A DNA stretch of 64,000 bases from Cedecea colo (GTDB lineage: Bacteria; Pseudomonadota; Gammaproteobacteria; Enterobacterales; Enterobacteriaceae): NCBI RefSeq assembly GCF_011808225.1, contig NZ_SOYS01000001.1:572517-636516 (forward strand). Direction: 5' to 3'. How positions within the stretch are numbered: the first letter of the stretch is position 1; each line of letters begins with the position of its first letter. Shown here piece after piece: positions 18,677 to 27,042 of this stretch. A program made the translations under genes and the position numbers. The notes below the pieces were generated by a model, which searched no databases, was not told the origin of the DNA, and worked only from the letters and a program-made list of their open reading frames with translations.

Positions 18677-20101
18677 ATGCAAAGCCAACTGTTGATCGAT
18701 GGCCAGTTAGTGGAAGGACTGGGTGAAAAGCTGCCGGTTTATAATCCGGCCACCGGTGAGGTGCTGCTGGAGATAGCAGAAGCCACCGTAGAGCAGGTTA
18801 ACGATGCGGTGCTCGCGGCGGACGCGGCCTTCCGAAGCTGGGGGCAAACCACGCCAAAAGAGCGCGCCGAGCATCTTTTAAAGCTCGCCGACGTGATTGA
18901 ACAAAACGCGGAAACGTTTGCCCGGCTGGAATCGCTTAACTGCGGTAAACCACAGCACTGCGCTCTGAATGATGAGATCCCGGCGGTTGTGGATGTATTC
19001 CGTTTTTTTGCCGGGGCAAGCCGTTGTCTGAATGGCCTTGCCGCCGGAGAATATCTGAGCGGGCACACCTCGATGGTTCGCCGCGATCCCGTAGGCGTCG
19101 TGGCCTCTATTGCTCCCTGGAACTATCCGTTGATGATGGCGGCCTGGAAGCTTGGCCCCGCGCTCGCAGCGGGAAATTGCGTGGTTATCAAACCTTCGGA
19201 AATTACGCCGCTGACCGCGTTGAAGCTTGCCGAACTGGCGAAAGATATTTTTCCGGCGGGCGTGCTGAACGTGCTGTTCGGCCGCGGGCAGACGGTAGGC
19301 GATGCGCTGACCGGGCATACAAAAGTACGTATGGTTTCGCTCACCGGCTCTATCGCCACGGGTGAGCACATCATCAGCCACACCGCGCCGTCAATTAAGC
19401 GCACGCATATGGAGCTGGGCGGCAAAGCGCCGGTTATCGTATTTGACGATGCGGATCTGGATGCCGTAGTAGAAGGCGTGCGCACCTTTGGCTATTACAA
19501 CGCCGGGCAGGACTGCACCGCGGCCTGCCGTATCTACGCGCAAACAGGCATTTACGACAAGCTGGTCGAAAAGCTTGCTGCGGCCGTCGCAAGCCTGAAA
19601 TATGGCGCGCCGGCAGAGGAATCTACGGAACTTGGACCATTGAGTTCTCAGGCGCATCTTGAGCGGGTGAGCAAAGCGGTGGATGCCGCCAAAGCCTTAG
19701 CGCATATCAAAGTCGTGACGGGCGGAGCGAAGGTTGAAGGGCCGGGATATTACTTCCAGCCGACGCTGCTTGCCGGAGCAAAACAGGAAGATGATATCGT
19801 CCAGAAAGAGATCTTCGGCCCGGTAGTGAGCGTGACATCCTTTAACGACGAAGAGCAGGTGCTGGACTGGGCGAACGATTCTCCTTACGGGCTGGCATCA
19901 TCTGTCTGGACGCAGGATGTAGGGCGCGCGCATCGCCTGAGCGCCAGGCTGCAATACGGCTGCACCTGGGTTAACACGCACTTTATGCTGGTCAGCGAAA
20001 TGCCGCATGGCGGGCAGAAGCTCTCGGGCTACGGCAAGGATATGTCCCTGTTCGGGCTTGAGGACTACACCGTAATCCGGCACGTGATGATTAAGCATTA
20101 G
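18677..20101 (+). CDS. patD: Gamma-aminobutyraldehyde dehydrogenase PatD (YdcW)
   Basis: A 474-residue NAD-dependent aldehyde dehydrogenase, which oxidises 4-aminobutyraldehyde, the product of putrescine transamination, to GABA. The catalytic residues are Cys280 in GQDC, Glu246 in ELGGKAP and Asn149 in PWNYP; the cofactor-binding SLTGSIATG lies at 221-229. It closes the ydcSTUV operon, tying polyamine uptake to its catabolism. The next step, GABA transaminase, is not in the window, but a succinate-semialdehyde dehydrogenase (sad) lies 41 kb downstream. Confidence 0.95.
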   Translation: MQSQLLIDGQLVEGLGEKLPVYNPATGEVLLEIAEATVEQVNDAVLAADAAFRSWGQTTPKERAEHLLKLADVIEQNAETFARLESLNCGKPQHCALNDEIPAVVDVFRFFAGASRCLNGLAAGEYLSGHTSMVRRDPVGVVASIAPWNYPLMMAAWKLGPALAAGNCVVIKPSEITPLTALKLAELAKDIFPAGVLNVLFGRGQTVGDALTGHTKVRMVSLTGSIATGEHIISHTAPSIKRTHMELGGKAPVIVFDDADLDAVVEGVRTFGYYNAGQDCTAACRIYAQTGIYDKLVEKLAAAVASLKYGAPAEESTELGPLSSQAHLERVSKAVDAAKALAHIKVVTGGAKVEGPGYYFQPTLLAGAKQEDDIVQKEIFGPVVSVTSFNDEEQVLDWANDSPYGLASSVWTQDVGRAHRLSARLQYGCTWVNTHFMLVSEMPHGGQKLSGYGKDMSLFGLEDYTVIRHVMIKH

Positions 20102-20227
20102 GCGACTTGCTATCGAAAGGCGGGTAAGCGTACACGCCACTCGCCTCGCCGCTTGTTGAAAACTTGATCTACTTCATAAAAAAAGAGCATAATTTGCTAA
20201 ATTCCTTATCAGCTTGTAAAAATTTGT

Positions 20228-20401
20228 ATGACGCTTTATCAACATATGTTGGTTTTTTACGCCTTAATGTCGTTAATCTCTGCCTTTATTACCTGGTTTC
20301 TCGCCCGCGACAGTAAACGAATCAAACTGTTAAGTTCTGTGCTGGTGGGCGCGACCTGGCCGATGAGCTTTCCCGTTGCGCTGATGTTCTCACTGTTCTG
20401 A
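20228..20401 (+). CDS. ortT: Small membrane toxin OrtT (GhoT-like)
   Basis: A 57-residue two-helix membrane protein opening MTLYQHMLVFYALMSLI and ending PMSFPVALMFSLF, nearly the same as E. coli OrtT (YdcX/YncL), which sits at the same place downstream of patD. In E. coli OrtT damages the membrane and lowers growth under antibiotic stress that blocks tetrahydrofolate use; it has no paired antitoxin. It is separated from patD by 126 AT-rich bases that probably contain its own promoter. Confidence 0.9.
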   Translation: MTLYQHMLVFYALMSLISAFITWFLARDSKRIKLLSSVLVGATWPMSFPVALMFSLF

Positions 20402-20553
20402 GCAGAAGTCGTCAGGCGGGCCTGTGCAAAAAATGTGAGACAGGTTTTGTTTCTTGCCGGATGAGAAGGGTATGTTGAGCTCAGTACAGCGATGAAACGG
20501 AGGTGACTATCAGATTGACTCAGTTCCACAAGAGTAACTTCAGTTAAAACGCT
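20402..20553 (+). other. Intergenic segment ending in a strong terminator; possible small RNA
   Basis: No coding frame is convincing here. The segment runs from the ortT stop into a strong plus-strand terminator, so it is either a long 3' untranslated region of ortT or a separate small transcript. I do not recognise a known RNA family. Confidence 0.3.
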
Positions 20554-20583
20554 AAAGGCCATCTCCATCGGATGGCCTTTTTT
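20554..20583 (+). terminator. Intrinsic terminator downstream of ortT
   Basis: AAAGGCCATC and GATGGCCTTT form a 10-bp perfect stem with a TCCATCG loop, followed by a further TTT, giving a run of six T. It is a textbook plus-strand terminator closing the ortT transcript or the small RNA candidate before it. Confidence 0.85.
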
Positions 20584-20600
20584 ATTGGCTGGAAATCTGG

Positions 20601-20959
20601 TTACAGATGCTTAATCCCCGCAGTGCGTCTGCCGCGGATCCAGTCATGCACTTCCACCACGAACGCATCGGGAGCTTTACGAAACACGCGGCGGGATAAA
20701 CCCAGGATGGTATGCTGCGCCAGCGCTTCTTCCGTGCATTGCTGGGCGGTATTCATCGCGGCGCGAATGCCGCAGATCCCTTCGCAGCCCCACTCGGGCG
20801 GGGATTCACGCGGCGAGACGCTGGCGGATCCCATTGCATACTCTTCTGGCCGTTGATGGCGACGACGATATCCAGCACGGTTATCTGTTCCGGCAGGCGC
20901 GCCAGTGGCGACATTTGTCTGAGCAACGGTAAGATATACGCATCCCGAATAAATTTCAC
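20601..20959 (-). pseudogene. Unrecognised conserved-looking gene split by a frameshift
   Basis: Two minus-strand frames each look coding over complementary halves. From a GTG at 20959 the frame reads [20 protein letters not shown] and ends the sensible part at VLDIVVAINGQ, near 20855. From there another frame continues EEYAMGSASVSPRESPPEWG and runs to VVEVHDWIRGRRTAGIKHL with a stop at 20601. Joining them by one base change near 20850-20856 would give a protein of about 117 residues. The start is weak and only 11 bases from yqfB on the other strand. I do not recognise the family. A sequencing indel or a true pseudogene would explain it. Confidence 0.5.
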
Positions 20960-20970
20960 AGGAAGCCGTC

Positions 20971-21285
20971 ATGAACGACATTACTTTTTTCCAGCGCTTT
21001 GAGGCTGACATCGTTACAGGCCGCAAAACCATCACGCTACGTGATGAAGCAGAATCCCATTTCCGTCCGGGACAGCGTTTACGCGTCGGGCGGTATGAAG
21101 ACGATGTTTTTTTCTGCACTATCGACGTGAAAAGCGTGGTGCCCGTGATGCTTAGCGAGCTGACAGAGGAGCACGCCCGCCAGGAAAACATGACGTTGCC
21201 GCAGCTCAAGGAAGTGATTGGCGAAATTTATCCGGGCCTTAACGAGCTGTACGTTATCTCGTTTGAACGGGTAATAGCGGATTAA
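20971..21285 (+). CDS. yqfB: ASCH-domain N4-acetylcytidine amidohydrolase YqfB
   Basis: A 104-residue single-domain ASCH protein. It aligns by eye with E. coli YqfB, which hydrolyses N4-acetylcytidine. The catalytic set is kept: Lys19 and Thr22 in GRKTITLRD, and Glu72 in QENMTL. The opening NDITFFQRF is characteristic. AGGAAG lies at a good distance before the ATG. A short GC-rich stem-loop follows the stop. Confidence 0.92.
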   Translation: MNDITFFQRFEADIVTGRKTITLRDEAESHFRPGQRLRVGRYEDDVFFCTIDVKSVVPVMLSELTEEHARQENMTLPQLKEVIGEIYPGLNELYVISFERVIAD

Positions 21286-21330
21286 TATAGAACCCAGCTG
21301 CGAAATTTCCCCGGAGCGGGGTAAAAACCA

Positions 21331-21356
21331 CGAGGAAGGGAAGCGTCCCTTCCTCG
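21331..21356 (-). terminator. Intrinsic terminator of ydcH
   Basis: CGAGGAAGGGA and TCCCTTCCTCG form an 11-bp perfect stem around a 4-base loop. Read on the minus strand it is followed by TGGTTTTTAC. It lies 8 bases after the ydcH stop. Confidence 0.85.
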
Positions 21357-21363
21357 AAAAAGC

Positions 21364-21579
21364 TTACCGGCTGGCCTGCTTTAACATCTGATAAAGTTCG
21401 TCTTTCAGCCTCAGTTTCTCTTTTTTCATCTGCATAACCTTTTCATTGTAACCCGTACCTTGCGGGCCTTCCCTGCGCAAAATTTCATGGTTGAGCTGAT
21501 TGTGTTTATCGAAAAGGCTGAGAAAGCGGGGATTGGCGGATTTTAGCTCGGCGATCAGTTCGCGGTATTCAGGAAACAT
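21364..21579 (-). CDS. ydcH: YdcH, DUF465 small helical protein
   Basis: A 71-residue protein almost wholly predicted as an antiparallel helical hairpin: FPEYRELIAELKSANPRFLS, then NQLNHEIL, then MQMKKEKLRLKDELYQML. It matches E. coli YdcH, a member of DUF465 with no established function. AGGGAGG upstream of the ATG is a strong ribosome site, and an intrinsic terminator follows, so it is a single-gene unit. Confidence 0.92.
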   Translation of the reverse strand: MFPEYRELIAELKSANPRFLSLFDKHNQLNHEILRREGPQGTGYNEKVMQMKKEKLRLKDELYQMLKQASR

Positions 21580-21847
21580 TTCAAACCTCCCTGGACGGTG
21601 AGTCGATGGATGGAGTGTGACCAGGCGTACTTCAATAATGCCATAGCCAGTCTAGTTACGTGCCGGGGCGAAAGGGAAGCTTTGAATCGTATGGGTTTGT
21701 CAATTTGCGATCCCGGTAGCGGGATGCCGCAACGGTTACCTCTCCTCGTTTCTCTATTCGTTAACCCCGCAATTTGATAAAGACAAGCCGTTTTACGTGT
21801 GCTAAAACATGTCTGTGATATATTTTAAAAACCAAAAAGAGCACCCT

Positions 21848-22612
21848 ATGAACCCACAACAAAGCAAATCTAAATTACCGAAACGCGTCAAAAACGAGCT
21901 GAAATTTCGAGAGTTAACCGTTAAAAGCAAACAGACGGTCGCTGAATGCTTCTACCGTATTGTGTTTACTGGCGAACAGCTTGCTGGCTTCACCTCCCTG
22001 GGCTTTGACGACCATGTCAAAGTGTTCTTCCCGGACAGCGACGGCAAACTTGTACTGCCAGAAATCACCAGCGAAGGCATCCAGTGGGGTGACGGGCCGC
22101 GTCCGGTCTCGCGCGACTACACGCCGCTGGCGTTTGATGCCGCGAGCAACGAACTGACTATCGACTTTTACATTCACGACGGCGGCGTGGCGAGCAACTG
22201 GGCAACGGCGGCGAAAGAGGGCGACACGCTCATAATCGGCGGGCCTCGCGGATCGCTTGTTATCCCAACCGACTATCGCTGGCAACTTTATGTCTGCGAC
22301 GAAAGCGGCTTACCGGCAGTGCGCCGCCGCCTGCTGTCCCTGCCCGTAAATATTATCCCGCAGGTGCTGGTGAATAGCCGTCACAGCGGAACCCGGTCGT
22401 ACCTGAGCGAGTTTACCGGCGCTAAGATTGAATGGCTTGATGGCGAAGCGATTGCCGGGAAGCTAAAAAATCTCGCTGTTCCCGCTGAGGACTATTTCAT
22501 ATGGATAACCGGCGAAGGCGAAGAGGTAAAACGCCTTAACGATGGCCTGCTGGCCTCCCATACTCTGGACGCGGATTACGTGCGTGCCGTGGCCTACTGG
22601 CACAATAAATAG
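21848..22612 (+). CDS. yqjH: NADPH-dependent ferric siderophore reductase YqjH
   Basis: A 254-residue siderophore-interacting flavoprotein, FAD- and NADPH-dependent, that reduces ferric siderophores in the cytoplasm to release iron. The FAD motif is RDYTPLAFD (RxYT/S), with a DFYIHDGGVASNWA segment; the NADPH part ends FIWITGEGEEVK. Start: ATG at 21848, matching the E. coli N-terminus; an in-frame codon 39 bases upstream is less likely. yqjI follows 10 bases downstream on the same strand, unlike the divergent E. coli layout. Confidence 0.92.
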   Translation: MNPQQSKSKLPKRVKNELKFRELTVKSKQTVAECFYRIVFTGEQLAGFTSLGFDDHVKVFFPDSDGKLVLPEITSEGIQWGDGPRPVSRDYTPLAFDAASNELTIDFYIHDGGVASNWATAAKEGDTLIIGGPRGSLVIPTDYRWQLYVCDESGLPAVRRRLLSLPVNIIPQVLVNSRHSGTRSYLSEFTGAKIEWLDGEAIAGKLKNLAVPAEDYFIWITGEGEEVKRLNDGLLASHTLDADYVRAVAYWHNK

Positions 22613-22622
22613 GAGATTAATT

Positions 22623-23195
22623 ATGCGCACTCACCATTTATTACATACGCACCGTGAAAAACATGAAAAACAGGGTATTCACGGCGGACACGGACATCAC
22701 GGCGGCCATGCAGAAGGCCGGGGACGTCCACGCCGTGAAAGGCTATTTGACGCGCAAGATATTCGCCTGCTGATGCTAAATTTTCTTTCCGCAAGCCCCG
22801 CGCACGGTTATGAGTTAATCAAATCCATTGAAGCGCTGGCCGGCGGAGAGTATGTGCCAAGCCCCGGTATTATTTATCCTAACCTGACGCTGCTTGAAGA
22901 GACGGGCGCTATCCGGGCTGCGGATTCTGCGGGGGGTAAAAAAATCTGGCAGCTGACGGAAGAAGGTAAAACGTCACTCGAACAGCAGCGAGAAGACGTC
23001 ACCGCTGTCATAAACCGCCTGGCTTCGCTTGGCGTGCTGGGTGATAACCGCCGTATCCCCGAGGTGCAGCGTGCAATCCATAATTTTAAGCTTGCGCTTA
23101 ATACAAAGCTGGCTAAGGGCGATATCCCGAAAGAGACGCTGTATAAAATTATCGATACTCTCGATCAGGCTGCGAAAGACATCGAACGTAGCTGA
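22623..23195 (+). CDS. yqjI: PadR-family nickel/iron-responsive repressor YqjI
   Basis: A 190-residue PadR regulator. The first 35 residues hold a histidine-rich metal-binding tail (HHLLHTHREKHEKQ, then GGHGHHGGHAE). A PadR winged helix follows (DIRLLMLNFLSASPAHGYELIK, residues 42-63; YVPSPGIIYPNLTLLEETG) and then a C-terminal dimerisation helix. In E. coli YqjI represses yqjH and itself and is relieved by nickel. AGGAG precedes the ATG at 22623. Same-strand arrangement with yqjH predicts feedback control of both from one promoter. Confidence 0.93.
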   Translation: MRTHHLLHTHREKHEKQGIHGGHGHHGGHAEGRGRPRRERLFDAQDIRLLMLNFLSASPAHGYELIKSIEALAGGEYVPSPGIIYPNLTLLEETGAIRAADSAGGKKIWQLTEEGKTSLEQQREDVTAVINRLASLGVLGDNRRIPEVQRAIHNFKLALNTKLAKGDIPKETLYKIIDTLDQAAKDIERS

Positions 23196-23324
23196 CCTTT
23201 CGTCCGTCGTCCCGGTATCGGGACGACGCATTATTTTCTCGGTTTAACAGAAACAATAAGCATAAAGTTATTTCCTGACACGCCGATATATCCCGTGTAT
23301 CTGTCGTAATTAGAATGGAAACCC

Positions 23325-24995
23325 ATGTTAAATCGTATAAAAGTGGTAACCAGCCTGTTCTTTGTGCTGGGGTTATTCGGTCTCTTACAATTAACGTCTG
23401 GCGGTTTGTTCTTTAACGCCCTGAAAAATGACAAGGAAAATTTCACCGTTCTGCAAACCATCCGCCAGCAGCAGTCCACGCTGAATGGCAGCTGGGTCGC
23501 ACTGCTGCAAACCCGTAATACCCTTAACCGTGCCGGGATCCGCTATATGATGGATACCACCAACACCGGCAGCGGCTCGACGGTAAACGAACTGATGCAA
23601 AGCGCCAGCGTTTCTCTGAAGCGTGCCGAAGAGCAATGGGCCGCTTATGAAGTTCTTCCTCGCGACCCACGTCAAAGCGACGAGGCGACGCGGGAGATCA
23701 AGCGTAACTACGATATTTACCACGGTGCGCTTGCCGAGCTTATCCAGTTACTGGGCGCGGGTAAAATCAACGCATTCTTTGACCAGCCCACTCAGAAATA
23801 TCAGGATGGTTTTGAGCAGCAGTACGTCAGTTACCTCGATCAGAACGACCGTCTCTATCAGCTGGCCGTTGATGATAATAATAGCTCCTACAACATGGCT
23901 ATCTGGCTCCTGATAGCGATCCTGCTTGTCGTGCTGGTGGCGATCGTTATCGTCTGGTTGGGCATAAAAACTACGCTTCTCGCGCCGTTAAACAGCCTGA
24001 TTGCGAATATTCGTCATATTGCCAGCGGCGATCTGGCGCGCAAAATTGAGGTAGAAGGCACCAACGAAATGGGGCAACTGGCAGACAGCCTGAGAAACAT
24101 GCAGGCCGAACTGGTTACCACCGTGGGCGATGTGCGTAACGGCGCGGACGCTATTTACAGCGGCGCAAGCGAGATTTCCATGGGCAACAACGATCTCTCT
24201 TCCCGTACCGAGCAGCAGGCGGCTTCGCTGGAAGAAACCGCGGCCAGCATGGAAGAGCTCACGGCGACCGTTAAGCAAAACGCCGAAAACGCCCGTCAGG
24301 CAAGCCAGCTTGCATTAAGCGCCTCTGAAACCGCACAGAAGGGCGGCAAAGTGGTGGATAACGTCGTGCGTACCATGAACGATATCGCCGGCAGCTCCAA
24401 AAAAATTGCTGATATCACAAGCGTTATCGACGGCATCGCATTCCAGACCAATATTCTGGCGCTGAACGCCGCCGTTGAGGCCGCTCGCGCCGGTGAGCAG
24501 GGTCGTGGTTTTGCTGTTGTGGCGGGCGAAGTGCGTAACCTGGCACAGCGTAGCGCCCAGGCGGCAAAAGAGATTAAGAGTCTGATTGAAGACTCGGTCA
24601 ACAAAGTTGATACCGGTTCCACGCTTGTGGAAAGTGCGGGTGAAACGATGGAAGAAATCGTGAATGCCGTTACGCGTGTAACCGATATCATGGGCGAAAT
24701 CGCCTCTGCTTCCGATGAGCAGAGTCGTGGCATCGACCAGGTAGGGCTGGCCGTTTCTGAAATGGACCGCGTAACCCAGCAGAACGCCGCCCTGGTGGAA
24801 GAGTCCGCCGCCGCTGCCGCCGCGCTTGAAGAGCAGGCCAGCCGTCTGACGCAGGCCGTATCAGTATTTCGTATTACGCATAATGCCGTTAAAGAGAAAC
24901 GCGAGCTGAAGTCTCCAAAGCTCGCAGCCTCCACCGCTGCGCCGCGTAAACCTGTGCAAACCAGCACCACGGATGAAAACTGGGAAACCTTCTAA
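23325..24995 (+). CDS. tsr: Serine chemoreceptor Tsr
   Basis: A 556-residue methyl-accepting chemotaxis protein close to E. coli Tsr over its whole length. Order: membrane segment 1 (8-30), periplasmic four-helix sensor with ligand residues Arg64, Asn68 and Arg69 in TRNTLNRAG, membrane segment 2 (about 190-213), HAMP domain, methylation helices, hairpin tip [20 protein letters not shown], and the C-terminal NWETF pentapeptide that tethers CheR and CheB. The conserved ligand residues support serine as attractant. It has its own promoter region of 129 bases and is monocistronic, with a stem-loop after the stop. Confidence 0.95.
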   Translation: MLNRIKVVTSLFFVLGLFGLLQLTSGGLFFNALKNDKENFTVLQTIRQQQSTLNGSWVALLQTRNTLNRAGIRYMMDTTNTGSGSTVNELMQSASVSLKRAEEQWAAYEVLPRDPRQSDEATREIKRNYDIYHGALAELIQLLGAGKINAFFDQPTQKYQDGFEQQYVSYLDQNDRLYQLAVDDNNSSYNMAIWLLIAILLVVLVAIVIVWLGIKTTLLAPLNSLIANIRHIASGDLARKIEVEGTNEMGQLADSLRNMQAELVTTVGDVRNGADAIYSGASEISMGNNDLSSRTEQQAASLEETAASMEELTATVKQNAENARQASQLALSASETAQKGGKVVDNVVRTMNDIAGSSKKIADITSVIDGIAFQTNILALNAAVEAARAGEQGRGFAVVAGEVRNLAQRSAQAAKEIKSLIEDSVNKVDTGSTLVESAGETMEEIVNAVTRVTDIMGEIASASDEQSRGIDQVGLAVSEMDRVTQQNAALVEESAAAAAALEEQASRLTQAVSVFRITHNAVKEKRELKSPKLAASTAAPRKPVQTSTTDENWETF

Positions 24996-25011
24996 TTTTC
25001 TCTTGCTGAAT

Positions 25012-25033
25012 AAGGGCTGCTTTTGCAGCCCTT
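25012..25033 (+). terminator. Stem-loop after tsr (first copy)
   Basis: AAGGGCTGC and GCAGCCCTT form a 9-bp perfect stem with a TTTT loop, 16 bases after the tsr stop. No T-run follows, so termination may be partial. The same core recurs at 25166. Confidence 0.6.
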
Positions 25034-25128
25034 CAGACTGATGACAAACTCTCATCCACCGCAGGTTGAACCTATACAACCGAATAAAAAATAAGGAAAA
25101 TCAACGGATTGATTTCCGGCTGATAATC

Positions 25129-25164
25129 ACAAAGAAGGAAAAATCACGCTTTTTTCTTCTTTGT
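25129..25164. repeat. Inverted repeat in the tsr-hipB gap
   Basis: ACAAAGAAG (25129-25137) and CTTCTTTGT (25156-25164) are perfect 9-bp complements around an A/T-rich loop, immediately before the second terminator. It may be the body stem of a small RNA or a fold in the tsr 3' region. Confidence 0.4.
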
Positions 25165-25165
25165 C

Positions 25166-25204
25166 AGCAATAAGGGCTGCTTTTGCAGCCCTTATTGCTT
25201 TTTT
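25166..25204 (+). terminator. Strong intrinsic terminator, extended second copy of the tsr stem-loop
   Basis: AGCAATAAGGGCTGC pairs perfectly with GCAGCCCTTATTGCT over 15 bp around TTTT and is followed by five T. The inner 22 bases are identical to the stem-loop right after tsr, 154 bases upstream, so the element is duplicated. Confidence 0.85.
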
Positions 25205-25323
25205 ACGTCATTAAGAGCTTCTTACGGCGCTCTTATCTTTCTCCGGCACCGCTGCTTGTGTGCTATCATTAGAGCTTCATAGAAACCCCTTATCCCCGCT
25301 TTACCAATATAAGAGGTGTATTT

Positions 25324-25659
25324 GTGGCTCTTAACCTGTACACAGAAGCTGAACTGCTTGCCGAGCTTGGCCGCCGTCTACGCGACCAGCGTCTGCGTCG
25401 TAATTTGCTGCAGAAAACGCTTGCCGAAAAAGCCGGTATTTCTGTTTCCGCGCTGAAAAAACTCGAAGGCCAGGGAACAGGTTCGCTGGAAAACTTCATG
25501 AAGGTGGTTTATGCCCTGCGGCTGGAAAAAGAGCTGCAATCTCTTTTCGTACCCCAGCCGTTAACGATAGCCCAACTCGAAGCGTTACGGGCGCCTGCTC
25601 GCCAGCGCGCCCGCAAAGCCACACGCCCCAGGAAAATCGCCCGGGAGAGTAATTCATGA
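25324..25659 (+). CDS. hipB: HipB-like antitoxin (Xre family)
   Basis: A 111-residue protein with a helix-turn-helix at about residues 12-65 (LGRRLRDQRLRRNLLQKTLA, then AGISVSALKKLEGQG). The basic C-terminal tail (RQRARKATRPRKIARES) is longer than in E. coli HipB. It is expected to bind its own promoter and neutralise the kinase encoded next. The start is GTG at 25324 with AGAGG 7 bases upstream. It overlaps hipA by 4 bases (ATGA), the usual arrangement of type II pairs. Confidence 0.85.
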   Translation: MALNLYTEAELLAELGRRLRDQRLRRNLLQKTLAEKAGISVSALKKLEGQGTGSLENFMKVVYALRLEKELQSLFVPQPLTIAQLEALRAPARQRARKATRPRKIARESNS

Positions 25660-26921
25660 TCTATCAACCGTTACGTAATTTAGAAGTTATCTATCGTGGA
25701 TGGGGCGAAGAATGGGCGCTGGGCAGGCTGGCTGAAGGAACTGTCCGGGGCCGCTGGCTGTTTGAGTTCAGCGCAGAAGCGCTGGATCGGGGCATTGAAT
25801 TTTCACCGCTCCAGCTTCCGCTGAGTGCGGAAACCTACGCTGATTTCGAGCCGCATCAGGAACGGCTACCCGGCTTTGTGGCCGATTCGCTTCCTGATGG
25901 CTGGGGGCGTCTGCTTATGGACAGGCTGCTGCGGCGAAACCAGTTTGAACCTGCCAGCGTCTCCGTGCTTGACCGTCTGGCTTTGCTGGGTGAAGACACC
26001 ATGGGTGCGCTGACTTATCGTCCTTTGCTAAGCCTGCCGGATAAACAGGATGATGAATACAACATTCACAATCTGCGGGAGCTGGCGCAGGAAGTTCGGC
26101 AGGAAGTCACGGGTCAGCATTCCGATGCGTTACGTGAGCTGGTTCGTCTGGGCGGATCCCCGCACGGCGCGCGGCCTAAAGCCGTAGTTGAATACAACGC
26201 TATTACCGGTGATATGGGTACCACGCCGGTTGCTGGCTGCGAGCCCTGGCTGGTTAAGTTTCCGTCAGCGCAGGAAGAAGCCTGGGTATGCGCCATGGAA
26301 GAAATTTATGCCCGCATGGCCAGGCGGGCGGGTATTGAGTTTCCGGTCAGCCAGTATTTCAGGCTTGATGGCGGGCTGGCCGCCTTCGGCGTGCGCCGCT
26401 TTGACAGGCAAGCAGGCATGCGTATTCCTGTTCTAAGCATGGCGGGGGCGCTACACGCAGATTTTCGCCTGCCGGGCCTGGACTATACGCAAATCCTCAG
26501 AGCAACCAGCCTTATTACCCGAGACGTTAAAGAAAGAGAGGTTCAGGCTCGCCGCATGGTCTTTAACGTGTTGATGAATAACCGTGACGATCACGCGAAG
26601 AACTTCTCGTTTGTGCTGAACGAGGAAGGAGAATGGAAAGTTTCCCCGGCTTACGATTTAACGTTCCAGGACGGGCCGGGAGGCGAACATCAGTCCGCAG
26701 TCATGGGGCACGGCACGCGCATTACGCGCTCAATACTGTTAAAGGCGGCGCAAAACGCGGGCATCAACGCCAGCGTTATGAAGCCGATCATCGAAGAAGT
26801 CGCAGAGGTTGCCTGTGGATTTATCACCGTGGCAAATGAACTGGCGGATGACATCCCCCGCAATGAGATACGCGTTGTGGCCGGTCGCATCAACGAAAAT
26901 CTGAGCGGGTTACGGAGGTAA
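25656..26921 (+). CDS. hipA: HipA-like serine/threonine kinase toxin
   Basis: A 421-residue full-length HipA with the N-terminal subdomain (residues 1-110, SLPDGWGRLLMD) and the kinase core. The glycine-rich loop GGSPHGARPK (166-175) contains the serine that is autophosphorylated in homologues. The catalytic loop is NNRDDHAKNFSF (308-319) and the metal-binding aspartate is Asp334 in SPAYDLTF. In E. coli HipA phosphorylates glutamyl-tRNA synthetase and induces persistence. All key residues are present, so it appears active. The target of this branch is not known. Confidence 0.87.
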   Translation: MIYQPLRNLEVIYRGWGEEWALGRLAEGTVRGRWLFEFSAEALDRGIEFSPLQLPLSAETYADFEPHQERLPGFVADSLPDGWGRLLMDRLLRRNQFEPASVSVLDRLALLGEDTMGALTYRPLLSLPDKQDDEYNIHNLRELAQEVRQEVTGQHSDALRELVRLGGSPHGARPKAVVEYNAITGDMGTTPVAGCEPWLVKFPSAQEEAWVCAMEEIYARMARRAGIEFPVSQYFRLDGGLAAFGVRRFDRQAGMRIPVLSMAGALHADFRLPGLDYTQILRATSLITRDVKEREVQARRMVFNVLMNNRDDHAKNFSFVLNEEGEWKVSPAYDLTFQDGPGGEHQSAVMGHGTRITRSILLKAAQNAGINASVMKPIIEEVAEVACGFITVANELADDIPRNEIRVVAGRINENLSGLRR

Positions 26922-27042
26922 CCCACACAAACTATGGCTTTTCTTTGCCGGTTTTTAACTAACCAAAGGTAAAATAATTGTTTCTCATAAACGGCACGAC
27001 ACTTTATTAATGACGGCATGTTAATTAAATCGAGTGCGTGAC

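Noticed and set aside
20572-21002. Plus-strand frames between the ortT terminator and yqfB
   Set aside because: They are antisense to the better minus-strand frames and include the terminator; no ribosome site or family feature.
24296-24970. 224-codon minus-strand frame in tsr
   Set aside because: Serine/alanine-rich antisense of the receptor's repetitive signalling domain.
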